IMG/VR virus record: IMGVR_UViG_3300015360_000036
Location: 1 to 64,000 of that record
From: a virus
Length of the DNA: 64,000 nt
Strand: one strand, 5' to 3'
Numbering within the stretch: position 1 is the first letter of the stretch; each line of letters begins with the position of its first letter. The position numbers and the translations under genes were made by a program. The notes beneath the pieces were generated by a model, which had not been told where the DNA came from, searched no databases, and saw only the letters and a program-made list of their open reading frames with translations. This document shows positions 42,881 to 50,273 of this stretch, in pieces.

Positions 42881-42911
42881 GAAAAATAGGTGTTAGCCCG
42901 TAAGGCGATAT

Positions 42912-43805
42912 ATGAAGCAATGTTTAAAATGTAATAAAACTAAAAATGATGATTGTTATGTTGTCCAAAGTAAAGCTAGTGATGGTCTTTTTCCATGGTG
43001 TAAGGAATGTCACAAAGAATATAGAAAAAGTAAATATAACGAAGACAAGCGGAAAAGTTTAAATTATACAAATAGTAAGCGCAAATTACGTATTAAATGG
43101 CTTCAAGAATTAAAATCGAATACACCATGTACTGATTGTAAAGAAATTTATGATCCATGGTGTATGGATTTTGATCACATTGCATCTCTTGGCGAAAAAG
43201 TAAGTGGTGTTTCAAGGATGGTATTAGAAAATAGATCAAAAGATTCAATTTTGGAAGAAATTAAAAAATGTGAATTGGTTTGTTTACTGTGTCACAATAG
43301 AAGGACTAATAATAGATTGAATGATACGCTAGGCAGCACTAGAAAATATGGGTTGCATGAGCAAAGAAATATTGATGTGATCAATAAATTCAAAAATAAT
43401 CAATGCTCTATTTGCAGTAAACAATATGAAACGTTTAATATGCAATGTGATCATATCAATCCATCAGAAAAATTATTTGATATTAGTGCTTTAAAAAGCC
43501 GAAAGCTTGAAACATTAGAATTAGAACTAGCTAAATGTCAGGTTTTATGTGCATTATGCCATAGACAAAAATCTATTAATGAACAAAAATATAATAAATA
43601 TAGTTCTGATAGACCAAAGTTCGTAAAGAAAAAGGAATTGCATTTCGACCCAATTACCGATACGAAAGAATGTGGTAAATGTAATCTTATGAAACATAGG
43701 TCTCTATTCCGTTTAAATAAGAATACAATATCAAAAATGGACACTTATTGTAAAGAGTGTTTTAATGTTTATAGAAAAGAGAATAGGCGTAAGAAGAAAA
43801 TGTAA
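42912..43805 (+). CDS. Double HNH homing endonuclease
   Basis: 297 residues. Four units can be seen. First, a zinc module (CLKCNKTK, then WCKECHKEYR). Second, an HNH core: CTDC, then WCMDFDHI, then LVCLLCHNRRTNNR. Third, another HNH core: CSIC, then MQCDHINPS, then VLCALCHRQKSINE. Fourth, a C-terminal zinc module (CGKCNLMKHRS, then YCKECFNVYRKENR) that mirrors the first. Such duplication is uncommon; most phage HNH enzymes carry one core. It probably is a mobile homing gene. AAGG SD. Confidence 0.88.
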   Translation: MKQCLKCNKTKNDDCYVVQSKASDGLFPWCKECHKEYRKSKYNEDKRKSLNYTNSKRKLRIKWLQELKSNTPCTDCKEIYDPWCMDFDHIASLGEKVSGVSRMVLENRSKDSILEEIKKCELVCLLCHNRRTNNRLNDTLGSTRKYGLHEQRNIDVINKFKNNQCSICSKQYETFNMQCDHINPSEKLFDISALKSRKLETLELELAKCQVLCALCHRQKSINEQKYNKYSSDRPKFVKKKELHFDPITDTKECGKCNLMKHRSLFRLNKNTISKMDTYCKECFNVYRKENRRKKKM

Positions 43806-43811
43806 TCGATA

Positions 43812-43864
43812 TAGTATGGCTGAACCCAAAGAGGTGCAAGAGCACTTAGGAGTCAGCCATGCTA
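43812..43864 (+). promoter_or_regulatory. Stable hairpin enclosing the RBS of the next gene
   Basis: TAGTATGGCTGA (43812-43823) pairs with TCAGCCATGCTA (43853-43864): 12 bp, one GU. The ATG 43859-43861 lies within the 3' arm. Inside, GTGC-AAGA-GCAC (43834-43845) adds a stem and CC can pair with the GG of the SD (AGGAG, 43848-43852). Translation should therefore require the hairpin to open. Confidence 0.7.
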
Positions 43865-44575
43865 AGAATAATAGAAACATTTAATAATTTACCACAAGCA
43901 TATCAAGTAGACCCAGATTCCAATTTCGAACCTGGGCAAATCGGCTCTTTAAGAGTCAGGAGCGGTAATGTTGTTGTCGGTATATCTGATGGATTGCATC
44001 CAGAAGGTATTATCGATGACATCAAAACCGAGAAATATAGGACTGTCAAGTGGGAAGAAGAGATAATTGCTAGTGTAGAAGACTTTGGAATGAAAGATTC
44101 TGCCGTTACTACAGCTAAAGATATTAAGTGCCAACTTGAAAAGTCTCACATAATTGTAAAATCATTTATTTCAACTGTACCTGTTACATTAATTCCTATG
44201 AATGGAGTGGTTATTATTCCAGCAGGTACAATATGTAATCATGTATTAGATACGAGTAATAATTTTGCTAATGCAATACGATTTAGCTGTAATTATGCTT
44301 ATAATATTCCAGCAAATTATGATGATAGTACTGTCAGTAGCGGTAGAGTTACTGTATGGAATAAAATGATGATTGCTGAAACTGACATGTTTGACACAAC
44401 TGCCAAATACGATAGATACTCTAGTTTGTATACTATCAATGGGTTATTAACTACCAATAGACCTAGCTATGAGTGTAAATGTATTGGTTTTGTTCTTAAC
44501 GAACCAAAAAGTAACTATGCTGTGGTTAGATTTATGTTTGATCCAGAAGGTAAAGTACAAACGGGTAGTAAATGA
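43859..44575 (+). CDS. Probable virion structural protein
   Basis: 238 residues, beta-rich with few helices: strands around IGSLRVRSGNVVVGI, TVKWEEEIIA and VPVTLIPMNGVVIIPAGTI, ending with an ordered C-terminal domain (YECKCIGFVLNEPKSNYAVV). It looks like a head-decoration or tail-sheath type protein, but no family is recognised. It opens the virion block and its start is enclosed in a hairpin. AGGAG SD 6 nt before the ATG. Confidence 0.65.
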   Translation: MLRIIETFNNLPQAYQVDPDSNFEPGQIGSLRVRSGNVVVGISDGLHPEGIIDDIKTEKYRTVKWEEEIIASVEDFGMKDSAVTTAKDIKCQLEKSHIIVKSFISTVPVTLIPMNGVVIIPAGTICNHVLDTSNNFANAIRFSCNYAYNIPANYDDSTVSSGRVTVWNKMMIAETDMFDTTAKYDRYSSLYTINGLLTTNRPSYECKCIGFVLNEPKSNYAVVRFMFDPEGKVQTGSK

Positions 44576-44772
44576 GAACTAAAGTAGACAAAGCTATCAG
44601 TCTAATGAAAGTCCTAGAAATTCCATATACTGGTATTCTAAATAATAAGACTGAAGACGGTAAGTATCATATTACAAGCTCAGTTAAGGTTGAGGCATTG
44701 TATGACATTCTTATGGATGAAGAAAAATTAAAGATTATACTGTCTAAGCTAAAGAACAAAGCGTTCTGGTGA
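44572..44772 (+). CDS. Small hypothetical protein
   Basis: 66 residues, overlapping the preceding stop by 4 nt (ATGA). Helical with a basic ending (KLKIILSKLKNKAFW). Unknown function, translated with the virion-like gene. Confidence 0.6.
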   Translation: MRTKVDKAISLMKVLEIPYTGILNNKTEDGKYHITSSVKVEALYDILMDEEKLKIILSKLKNKAFW

Positions 44773-44831
44773 CGATATAGAACTATCAATATAGGTAATA
44801 AATTATGAGATAGTATCAATATTTCTCTATC

Positions 44832-44837
44832 TATAAT
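44832..44837 (+). promoter_or_regulatory. Possible -10 element before the virion gene at 44867
   Basis: TATAAT lies 29 nt before the ATG in a 94 nt gap, but no -35 hexamer occurs at the right spacing. It may be a phage late promoter or a chance match in AT-rich sequence. Confidence 0.3.
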
Positions 44838-44866
44838 GAAACATATTCTATTTAATGGGAGACGTA

Positions 44867-45328
44867 ATGTCAAATTTCAAGATCGATTACTCAGGCTTAG
44901 CTGACAGAGTTACTAAGAGAGCCTACAAATTAGAAGATGTCAAAAACCAAATTGAGAAGGTAGCCTTCGATATCGTCCGTTTCAAAGATGGTGATAAGGG
45001 TGCTGACTTATGGCAAGTACAAAGTGCAGACGATGGTGAACAATACATCGTGTCTTTATATGAACTAGAGGCTGAGGTTAAGACTTCTGCTGACTGGAGT
45101 GTTACTATTAGTAAAACTGCGGGTGAAATTCAAGTTTCATATAAAGGTGACCCTTTGGTAAGAATTGCATCCTCTAGACTTGGTATTCCAGTAAGCGAAC
45201 TACATAAGGTAGAGAGCTATTTGCCATCAAAATTGGCAGAAAACAAGAAATTAGTTAAGGCTCTACTAAATGAGCTTAACAAATCAGCTAAAGAAGAAGT
45301 ATTAAGTAAATACCCTGAGTTGGTCTAA
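44867..45328 (+). CDS. Hypothetical protein, virion-associated
   Basis: 153 residues. A helical N-terminus (LADRVTKRAYKLEDVKNQIE) is followed by strands (IVSLYELEAEVKT, SVTISKTAGEIQVSYKG) and a C-terminal helix (LPSKLAENKKLVKALL). Start at ATG 44867 with GGGAG 5 nt upstream; ATG 44855 is less likely. Unusually frequent C-ending codons suggest strong expression, as for a structural gene. Confidence 0.65.
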   Translation: MSNFKIDYSGLADRVTKRAYKLEDVKNQIEKVAFDIVRFKDGDKGADLWQVQSADDGEQYIVSLYELEAEVKTSADWSVTISKTAGEIQVSYKGDPLVRIASSRLGIPVSELHKVESYLPSKLAENKKLVKALLNELNKSAKEEVLSKYPELV

Positions 45329-45348
45329 TTATATAGAATAGGTGTTAA

Positions 45349-46959
45349 ATGAGCCTCGACAAAATGAAACAAATGGTTACTTCTCTAGCTAATAGAATAG
45401 AGAACAGTGAAAAGATAGCCGTCCCATTATTGGCTGCCAAATTAGCTAAGTGTTCAGAAGCCTATCCACATGACCAAACAATTGGTTCAATGTCTAGGGT
45501 TATTGAAAAAATGGCTTCAAACAATTCTCTTTTCATCAGCAAAGCGGATTTACAGTCATTATACACAAAACTTTATTCAAACAACACAAAGTTCGCTAAA
45601 TTATTTGAATCTGAACTAGGTGGTGATATTAGTTATGAGCCTGCTCGTAAAGAGTATGCTCGTGACGAAGCAACAGAGTTGAATACATATCAAGTTGGTG
45701 ATTCAATCTTAGCAAATGCTTTAAACAGCGTTTTCGATAAGACAATCCCATTGAAAATGTATTCTCAAGAAGTTGCTAACAAAGCAATGAACTCAGTTGC
45801 ATCTGTTTTAGACTCATCTAATTTAAATCCAACAACATTAACTGTTGATAATGGGAGTGATAAGTTTATCGTTGTTAGAGCTAGTTATGAAACCCCAAAG
45901 GGAGTAACTAGTTTTTATGTACCAGTAGAAGTAAGTGGTAATAAAATTGCAGAAGCTTCTGTATTTATGGGTAATTCAGGTCCACAAGAGATTACTTATG
46001 CTAATCTAAAAAGATATCTTACCACGACCGCAGGCATGAAGCTAAAAGTCACAGCATCTATGGTTCTAGACGCTCTTACAAAGGCATCTTCAGAGAATAG
46101 AGTTGTCAGTGATGCTGAGATGGCTTTAATCAAATTAAATGCCACCAGAGAAGGCAAGTCTGAATTCTTCCAAAATCAAGTTGTAGGATTAAAAGTATCC
46201 GAAGCATCTGCAAAAGATGTGGAACTTCCAAAATCTAATGAATTTGAATCATTCGAAAAGAAGTTTAACTCACCTCAAGGTCTTGCAACCTTTCAATTTG
46301 GTGCAGAAACACTTAAAACCGCAAGAGATTCAGTTGCTAGAGATGTAGTCGGATTTGGCTATAAGAATCCACAAATTACTGTTACTGGTAGCGACGAAAA
46401 GACTGTATTTTATGGCGTTTCATTAGATGCAGGCAAAGTTGCTTTTACCGTACCAGTTAAAATTGCTGGTGGTAAAATTAGTAAACCAAATGTAATGTTA
46501 TGTCAAGGTTCAGTATCTACTTTCAATAAGGATAGCATCAATGCACTTTATGTCAATAACCAAACTGACTATAAAGTAGCTGCTGCTGCATCACCATTGT
46601 TTGGTCTTAAGCCAAGTGATTTAGTAAATAGTATTAGAACAGCATTGAGTGAAGGTAATCATTCTAAAGCTGAAGATGCTCTTAATGTATTAGCTCAAGC
46701 TGGCGATGTTAAGGCATATGCAGCAGGTTTCGGTGTCTATATGAGTGGTTTATCTAATAAGACAGCATCGGCTCCAGAGCCAAGTTGTGCAATGATTGTA
46801 AAAAGCTCAGTAAGTGAACATGTAATGTGTGGACATACAGGATTACCAGTTCATAAAGTTTATCAAGATCAACATGGTAACTGTCGCCCTCTTTACAGAA
46901 GAGGAATGGACGAGACCTATGAATGTGCTAGTTTCATGAACGCTAAAATTCTTGGATAA
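45349..46959 (+). CDS. Large virion-like protein
   Basis: 536 residues. Two internal segments have similar motifs (ALNSVFDKTIPLKMYSQEV and VVGFGYKNPQITVTGSDEKT type strands), and the pattern FxVPVxVxGxKIxxxxVxxxxG appears twice, near residues 184-207 and 364-386 (FYVPVEVSGNKIAEASVFMG; FTVPVKIAGGKISKPNVMLC). That points to a duplicated domain. A Cys/His-rich end (ASAPEPSCAMIVK, HVMCGHTG) may hold metal. Probable structural protein. Confidence 0.7.
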   Translation: MSLDKMKQMVTSLANRIENSEKIAVPLLAAKLAKCSEAYPHDQTIGSMSRVIEKMASNNSLFISKADLQSLYTKLYSNNTKFAKLFESELGGDISYEPARKEYARDEATELNTYQVGDSILANALNSVFDKTIPLKMYSQEVANKAMNSVASVLDSSNLNPTTLTVDNGSDKFIVVRASYETPKGVTSFYVPVEVSGNKIAEASVFMGNSGPQEITYANLKRYLTTTAGMKLKVTASMVLDALTKASSENRVVSDAEMALIKLNATREGKSEFFQNQVVGLKVSEASAKDVELPKSNEFESFEKKFNSPQGLATFQFGAETLKTARDSVARDVVGFGYKNPQITVTGSDEKTVFYGVSLDAGKVAFTVPVKIAGGKISKPNVMLCQGSVSTFNKDSINALYVNNQTDYKVAAAASPLFGLKPSDLVNSIRTALSEGNHSKAEDALNVLAQAGDVKAYAAGFGVYMSGLSNKTASAPEPSCAMIVKSSVSEHVMCGHTGLPVHKVYQDQHGNCRPLYRRGMDETYECASFMNAKILG

Positions 46960-46962
46960 AAA

Positions 46963-46983
46963 ATGAAGATATACAGAGGATAA
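46963..46983 (+). other. Six-codon leader ORF duplicating the next start
   Basis: ATG 46963 encodes MKIYRG and stops at TAA 46981-46983. The following gene starts three bases later with MKIYRL. Both starts share ATGAARATATACAGA, a direct repeat with a 24 nt period. The AGAGGA inside the leader doubles as the SD of the main gene. Confidence 0.55.
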
Positions 46984-46986
46984 AAA

Positions 46987-48126
46987 ATGAAAATATACAG
47001 ATTAGCACAACAATTAGACGCTAAGTACAACTTAATGTCTCAAGCAAAAGATCCAGATGAAGATAAGCCTTTCGTAAGTAATCCTGGTATAGAGAAAAAG
47101 AAATCTATAGAAGAAATTAATACTGCAAGAGTTGATAGGGCATTAGCCTCATGTAAACTTGAATTAAGAGATGCTGTCTCCAACTATATTCATGCTAAAA
47201 GTGGTACTAGAGCAAATTCTGTTTTAGAGAATCTTGCCAATTATCAAGAACCACTATCTATGTACCTAATTAATGGTTTTACAGAACTTCACGAAAATTT
47301 TGATCATTACACGCCAGAAAAAATTTATAGTGGTCTTACTGGCTTGCATTCTATGTTAAATAGAAAAAGTGTGAATGAAGCTAAAGATAAAATAAAAAGC
47401 CTTGTAATAAATCCTGCTAGAAGAAAAGAGTACGAAACTAATTTTGAAGCAGTTACATCTACATTATCTTCAATAGTAAATAGAATAAGTATTCCATTAC
47501 ATAATGCTTTGCTTAAACCAAATGAATTTGGATCAGATACTGGAGTATTGGCTCGTGAAAGAGTTGCTCCATTAACACATAAAATAATGGAATTTGTTAA
47601 GTTTCATCCAGCCGCTAAAAAGATAGGTATTGAATCTGAAAAAATGCTTTCAGAATTGTTTCAAGGTGAAGACGGTGGCGCTTGGAAAGAGAGATTTATT
47701 ACTTATATGAATGCTGCAACAAGTAATAAGAAAAATCCAAGAGATCGAGTAGCCCTTCATCAACAAGCAATGAAGATCAATGAACAACTTGCTGCTAAGA
47801 AACGTAATTCTAGTTTAGACTTTAAAGCCACTATGCCAGGTAGGCAAGATGATGATATTGAAAAACTTAAAGCTCGCCAAAAGAAAATTCAAGATAATCA
47901 ACCTGAAGTAGATCGTGCTTTCAGAATGAAAAGAGATATTGCAAACGAATTGGAAGATAAGTATCAAACTGATAAACTTCAAGAAGAAGAGGATGCAGTC
48001 GCATTACGTCATAATTATCTTAATGGTCCACAGGAAAGTAGAATGCCAGTAATAGATGAAGAAGCTCTTGAGAAGAAATATTCAAATATGTCATTTGAAC
48101 AATGGTATAAAAGAGGTAGCAAATGA
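46987..48126 (+). CDS. Hypothetical virion-region protein
   Basis: 379 residues, helical. After a short start (MKIYRLAQQLDAKYNLM) come helical segments, a loop with DHYTPEKIYSGLTGL, and a charged coiled-coil tail (about residues 270-355). It ends YSNMSFEQWYKRGSK. No known family. It belongs with the scaffold-like proteins that surround it. The SD AGAGGA sits inside a six-codon leader ORF. Confidence 0.65.
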   Translation: MKIYRLAQQLDAKYNLMSQAKDPDEDKPFVSNPGIEKKKSIEEINTARVDRALASCKLELRDAVSNYIHAKSGTRANSVLENLANYQEPLSMYLINGFTELHENFDHYTPEKIYSGLTGLHSMLNRKSVNEAKDKIKSLVINPARRKEYETNFEAVTSTLSSIVNRISIPLHNALLKPNEFGSDTGVLARERVAPLTHKIMEFVKFHPAAKKIGIESEKMLSELFQGEDGGAWKERFITYMNAATSNKKNPRDRVALHQQAMKINEQLAAKKRNSSLDFKATMPGRQDDDIEKLKARQKKIQDNQPEVDRAFRMKRDIANELEDKYQTDKLQEEEDAVALRHNYLNGPQESRMPVIDEEALEKKYSNMSFEQWYKRGSK

Positions 48127-48839
48127 GAATAGCTGAAATGTTGCAAGCAATTGCAGGTTGGTTAGAGAGTTCAGAGAATGAAGCTATTCTTTTGGCTGAA
48201 TATGATGAAGATTGCCTTAAAATAGTTGCTGAATCATGTGTTGAAGCTGCATCTGCTTTACATAAAGCTGCTCAAATGGTCGATTCTATCGAACCACAAG
48301 AAGAATCTAAGATTACTCCAGAAGCTTTAGATAAATTAGCTGATTTAGCTGCTGCATTCGATGCTTCAGGTGATGAAGAGCTACAAAAACAAGCATCAGT
48401 AATCGATGAATTACTTCTATCAGTAGCTTCACCTCCAGGTGCTATGTCAGAAAGAAAGATGTCTGACGACAAAAAGATCGAAGATCTTAAAAAAAAATAT
48501 GAAGACCCTCGTAAAGCCTTAGAAGAGAGTAATAAAATTGCTGAATCTAATAAAGCTATTGAAAAAAGTAAGATGACCAAAGAGTATAGGATCATGGAAG
48601 CTCCTCTTAGTGCTAGGGGATGTCCAGATCATGCTGGTGGTCAATTAGCTCGCGTTGGTGAAAACATGTGGCAATGTGAAATGGATAAGAAAATTTACAA
48701 TTTCGCCACAGGATTTGAATTAGCCAATGGTAATAAAGTTCCTGGTGGTGATGTATCATTACAAACTCAAGAAATTGATATACCTAATACCAATACTTTC
48801 GATAGCAGAGAGAGTAGACTAAATTCAAATAGGGATTAA
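48123..48839 (+). CDS. Hypothetical virion-region protein
   Basis: 238 residues. The N-terminal 110 form acidic helices (MRIAEMLQAIAGWLE, then AILLAEYDEDCLKIVAESC). A coiled coil spans about 115-160. The C-terminal part includes a Cys/His zinc-like motif (GCPDHAGG, then WQCEMDKKIYNF). It overlaps the preceding stop by 4 nt. No function recognised; it may be a structural or assembly protein. Confidence 0.65.
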   Translation: MRIAEMLQAIAGWLESSENEAILLAEYDEDCLKIVAESCVEAASALHKAAQMVDSIEPQEESKITPEALDKLADLAAAFDASGDEELQKQASVIDELLLSVASPPGAMSERKMSDDKKIEDLKKKYEDPRKALEESNKIAESNKAIEKSKMTKEYRIMEAPLSARGCPDHAGGQLARVGENMWQCEMDKKIYNFATGFELANGNKVPGGDVSLQTQEIDIPNTNTFDSRESRLNSNRD

Positions 48840-48841
48840 TT

Positions 48842-49312
48842 ATGACTTATACAAAGATAAAGAAGCTAGCAAATGAGATCAATAATAAAATAACTCAAAG
48901 ATTTTCTGATACAATAGATTGGAAAGCATTAGATAGTCAATATACTGTATTATTTGATCCAATTTTTGATGGCTTAAATGAAGCGGCATATTTTCTTGAT
49001 AGTGAAAGGCATTCTGTAGTAATTGATCATAGGGAGCTTAAAGCTTCAATCACAGAAAAATTAGATCCTGCATTAGATGCTATTAACAGCGTTATTCTTT
49101 TCTTATATGAAATGAAGAATAATCCAATGTTACAATTAATTTCAGATAATATTGTTTTTAGAATTAAAAGGCTGAACGTTCTTGCTGAAGCAATAAAAGT
49201 TGCTCAAGAGGCAAAAAATGGAATCAAATATAATTTACAATTGATAAGCAGGATTTATGAGGCTATAAATAAAGTAACTAGTATTTTAGATTTCAAGAGT
49301 TCTCTTGGATGA
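48842..49312 (+). CDS. Hypothetical helical protein
   Basis: 156 residues, helical, with long leucine/isoleucine-spaced segments (YFLDSERHSVVIDHRELK, then AINSVILFLYEMKNN, then NVLAEAIKVAQEAKN). Unknown function. It starts 2 nt after the preceding stop. The next 200 bases hold a small truncated paralogue. Confidence 0.65.
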   Translation: MTYTKIKKLANEINNKITQRFSDTIDWKALDSQYTVLFDPIFDGLNEAAYFLDSERHSVVIDHRELKASITEKLDPALDAINSVILFLYEMKNNPMLQLISDNIVFRIKRLNVLAEAIKVAQEAKNGIKYNLQLISRIYEAINKVTSILDFKSSLG

Positions 49313-49334
49313 AGTTAGTTAGAAAGTTAGACAA

Positions 49335-49502
49335 ATGAATAAAATAGTATTAAAAAATTTACAGGTTGTAGATCAGCATATTTCAGTATTTCATGATGTA
49401 ATCAAGGAAGTTTTATCTCAGATGGATTCAGATACATTACTGTATTTCATGGAAGTATTTGATGATAAAATGGCTAAATTAAAACAACATGAAACTAGTT
49501 AA
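49335..49502 (+). CDS. Mini-paralogue of the downstream terminase-like gene
   Basis: A 55-residue frame (ATG 49335, TAA 49500-49502). Its first eight codons resemble the start of the next gene (MNKIVLKN; MNKTALKK). Codons 9-50 match that gene's residues from about 180 to 222 (LQVVDQHISVFHDVIKEV), where 56 nt in a row are identical. It is thus a copy of the downstream gene with residues about 9-179 removed. It could be translated, with a weak SD, or be a remnant. Confidence 0.75.
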   Translation: MNKIVLKNLQVVDQHISVFHDVIKEVLSQMDSDTLLYFMEVFDDKMAKLKQHETS

Positions 49503-49513
49503 ATAGTTGGAAA

Positions 49514-50269
49514 ATGAACAAAACAGCATTAAAAAAGATCTTAGATCATCCAGATAAAGATGAGATTATATCTAAATTGGTAATAGGAATTTCGCCTTCT
49601 GACATTCATGACTGGTTAAAAGCCAAGTATACGAATGTTGGTGAGGCGAAATTTGTCATTGCAGAAAAGTCAGTAAAGCAGTTTCAAGAAAATTATCTTG
49701 ACATATACAATATGATTCGAGAAGATTTATCTAAAACTAAATCAGCATTAGCATTAAGTACAGAAGACCAATTGGAATTATCTGTTAAAGGCAATTCTGC
49801 ATATAAGAATCGTATGCTTGAATTGGCTGGTAAAGAACTTGATATAAAAACAATGATTACTAATCTTTGTGTTGCAGTAGAAACACGTCTTGGTCAAATC
49901 TTCGATGAGATTCAGGAAGATCCTCGCAACATAAATACTAGAGTAGATCGTCTTCTTATAGAATATGCTGATACTCTAGGTAGTGTATTAGAAAAATATT
50001 ATAAACTTACTACCGTTCAACCAGACCAAATTGTTCAGCATAACGTTACTTTACAGGTTGTAGATCAGCATATTTCAGTATTTCATGATGTAATCAAGGA
50101 AGTTTTGTCTCAAATGGACTTGGACACATCTCTGTATTTTATGGAAGTATTTAATGATAAGATGGCTAAGCTAAAACAACCATCTGCCGCAGAAGTACCA
50201 AATACGGATATGAGACTGGTAGAAGCTAAAGTTCTAAACGAAACCATTAACAAAAAAATCAACGAGTAA
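49514..50269 (+). CDS. Probable terminase small subunit
   Basis: 251 residues. A helix-turn-helix-like N-terminus (KLVIGISPSDIHDWLKAKY) is followed by a long helical region (KSVKQFQENYLDIYNMIRED, then VETRLGQIFDEIQ) that could oligomerise, and a C-terminal helix shared with the mini-paralogue. Small terminase proteins recognise packaging sites and have this layout. The large subunit is 5 kb downstream. Identification rests on layout and place and is not certain. Confidence 0.55.
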   Translation: MNKTALKKILDHPDKDEIISKLVIGISPSDIHDWLKAKYTNVGEAKFVIAEKSVKQFQENYLDIYNMIREDLSKTKSALALSTEDQLELSVKGNSAYKNRMLELAGKELDIKTMITNLCVAVETRLGQIFDEIQEDPRNINTRVDRLLIEYADTLGSVLEKYYKLTTVQPDQIVQHNVTLQVVDQHISVFHDVIKEVLSQMDLDTSLYFMEVFNDKMAKLKQPSAAEVPNTDMRLVEAKVLNETINKKINE

Positions 50270-50273
50270 TGCT

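Noticed and set aside
41553-44792. Shared 11-mer ACTATCAATAT in two gaps (41553 and 44782)
   Set aside because: The sequence is AT-rich, the copies differ in surroundings and no third full copy was seen, so it does not define a promoter or iteron.
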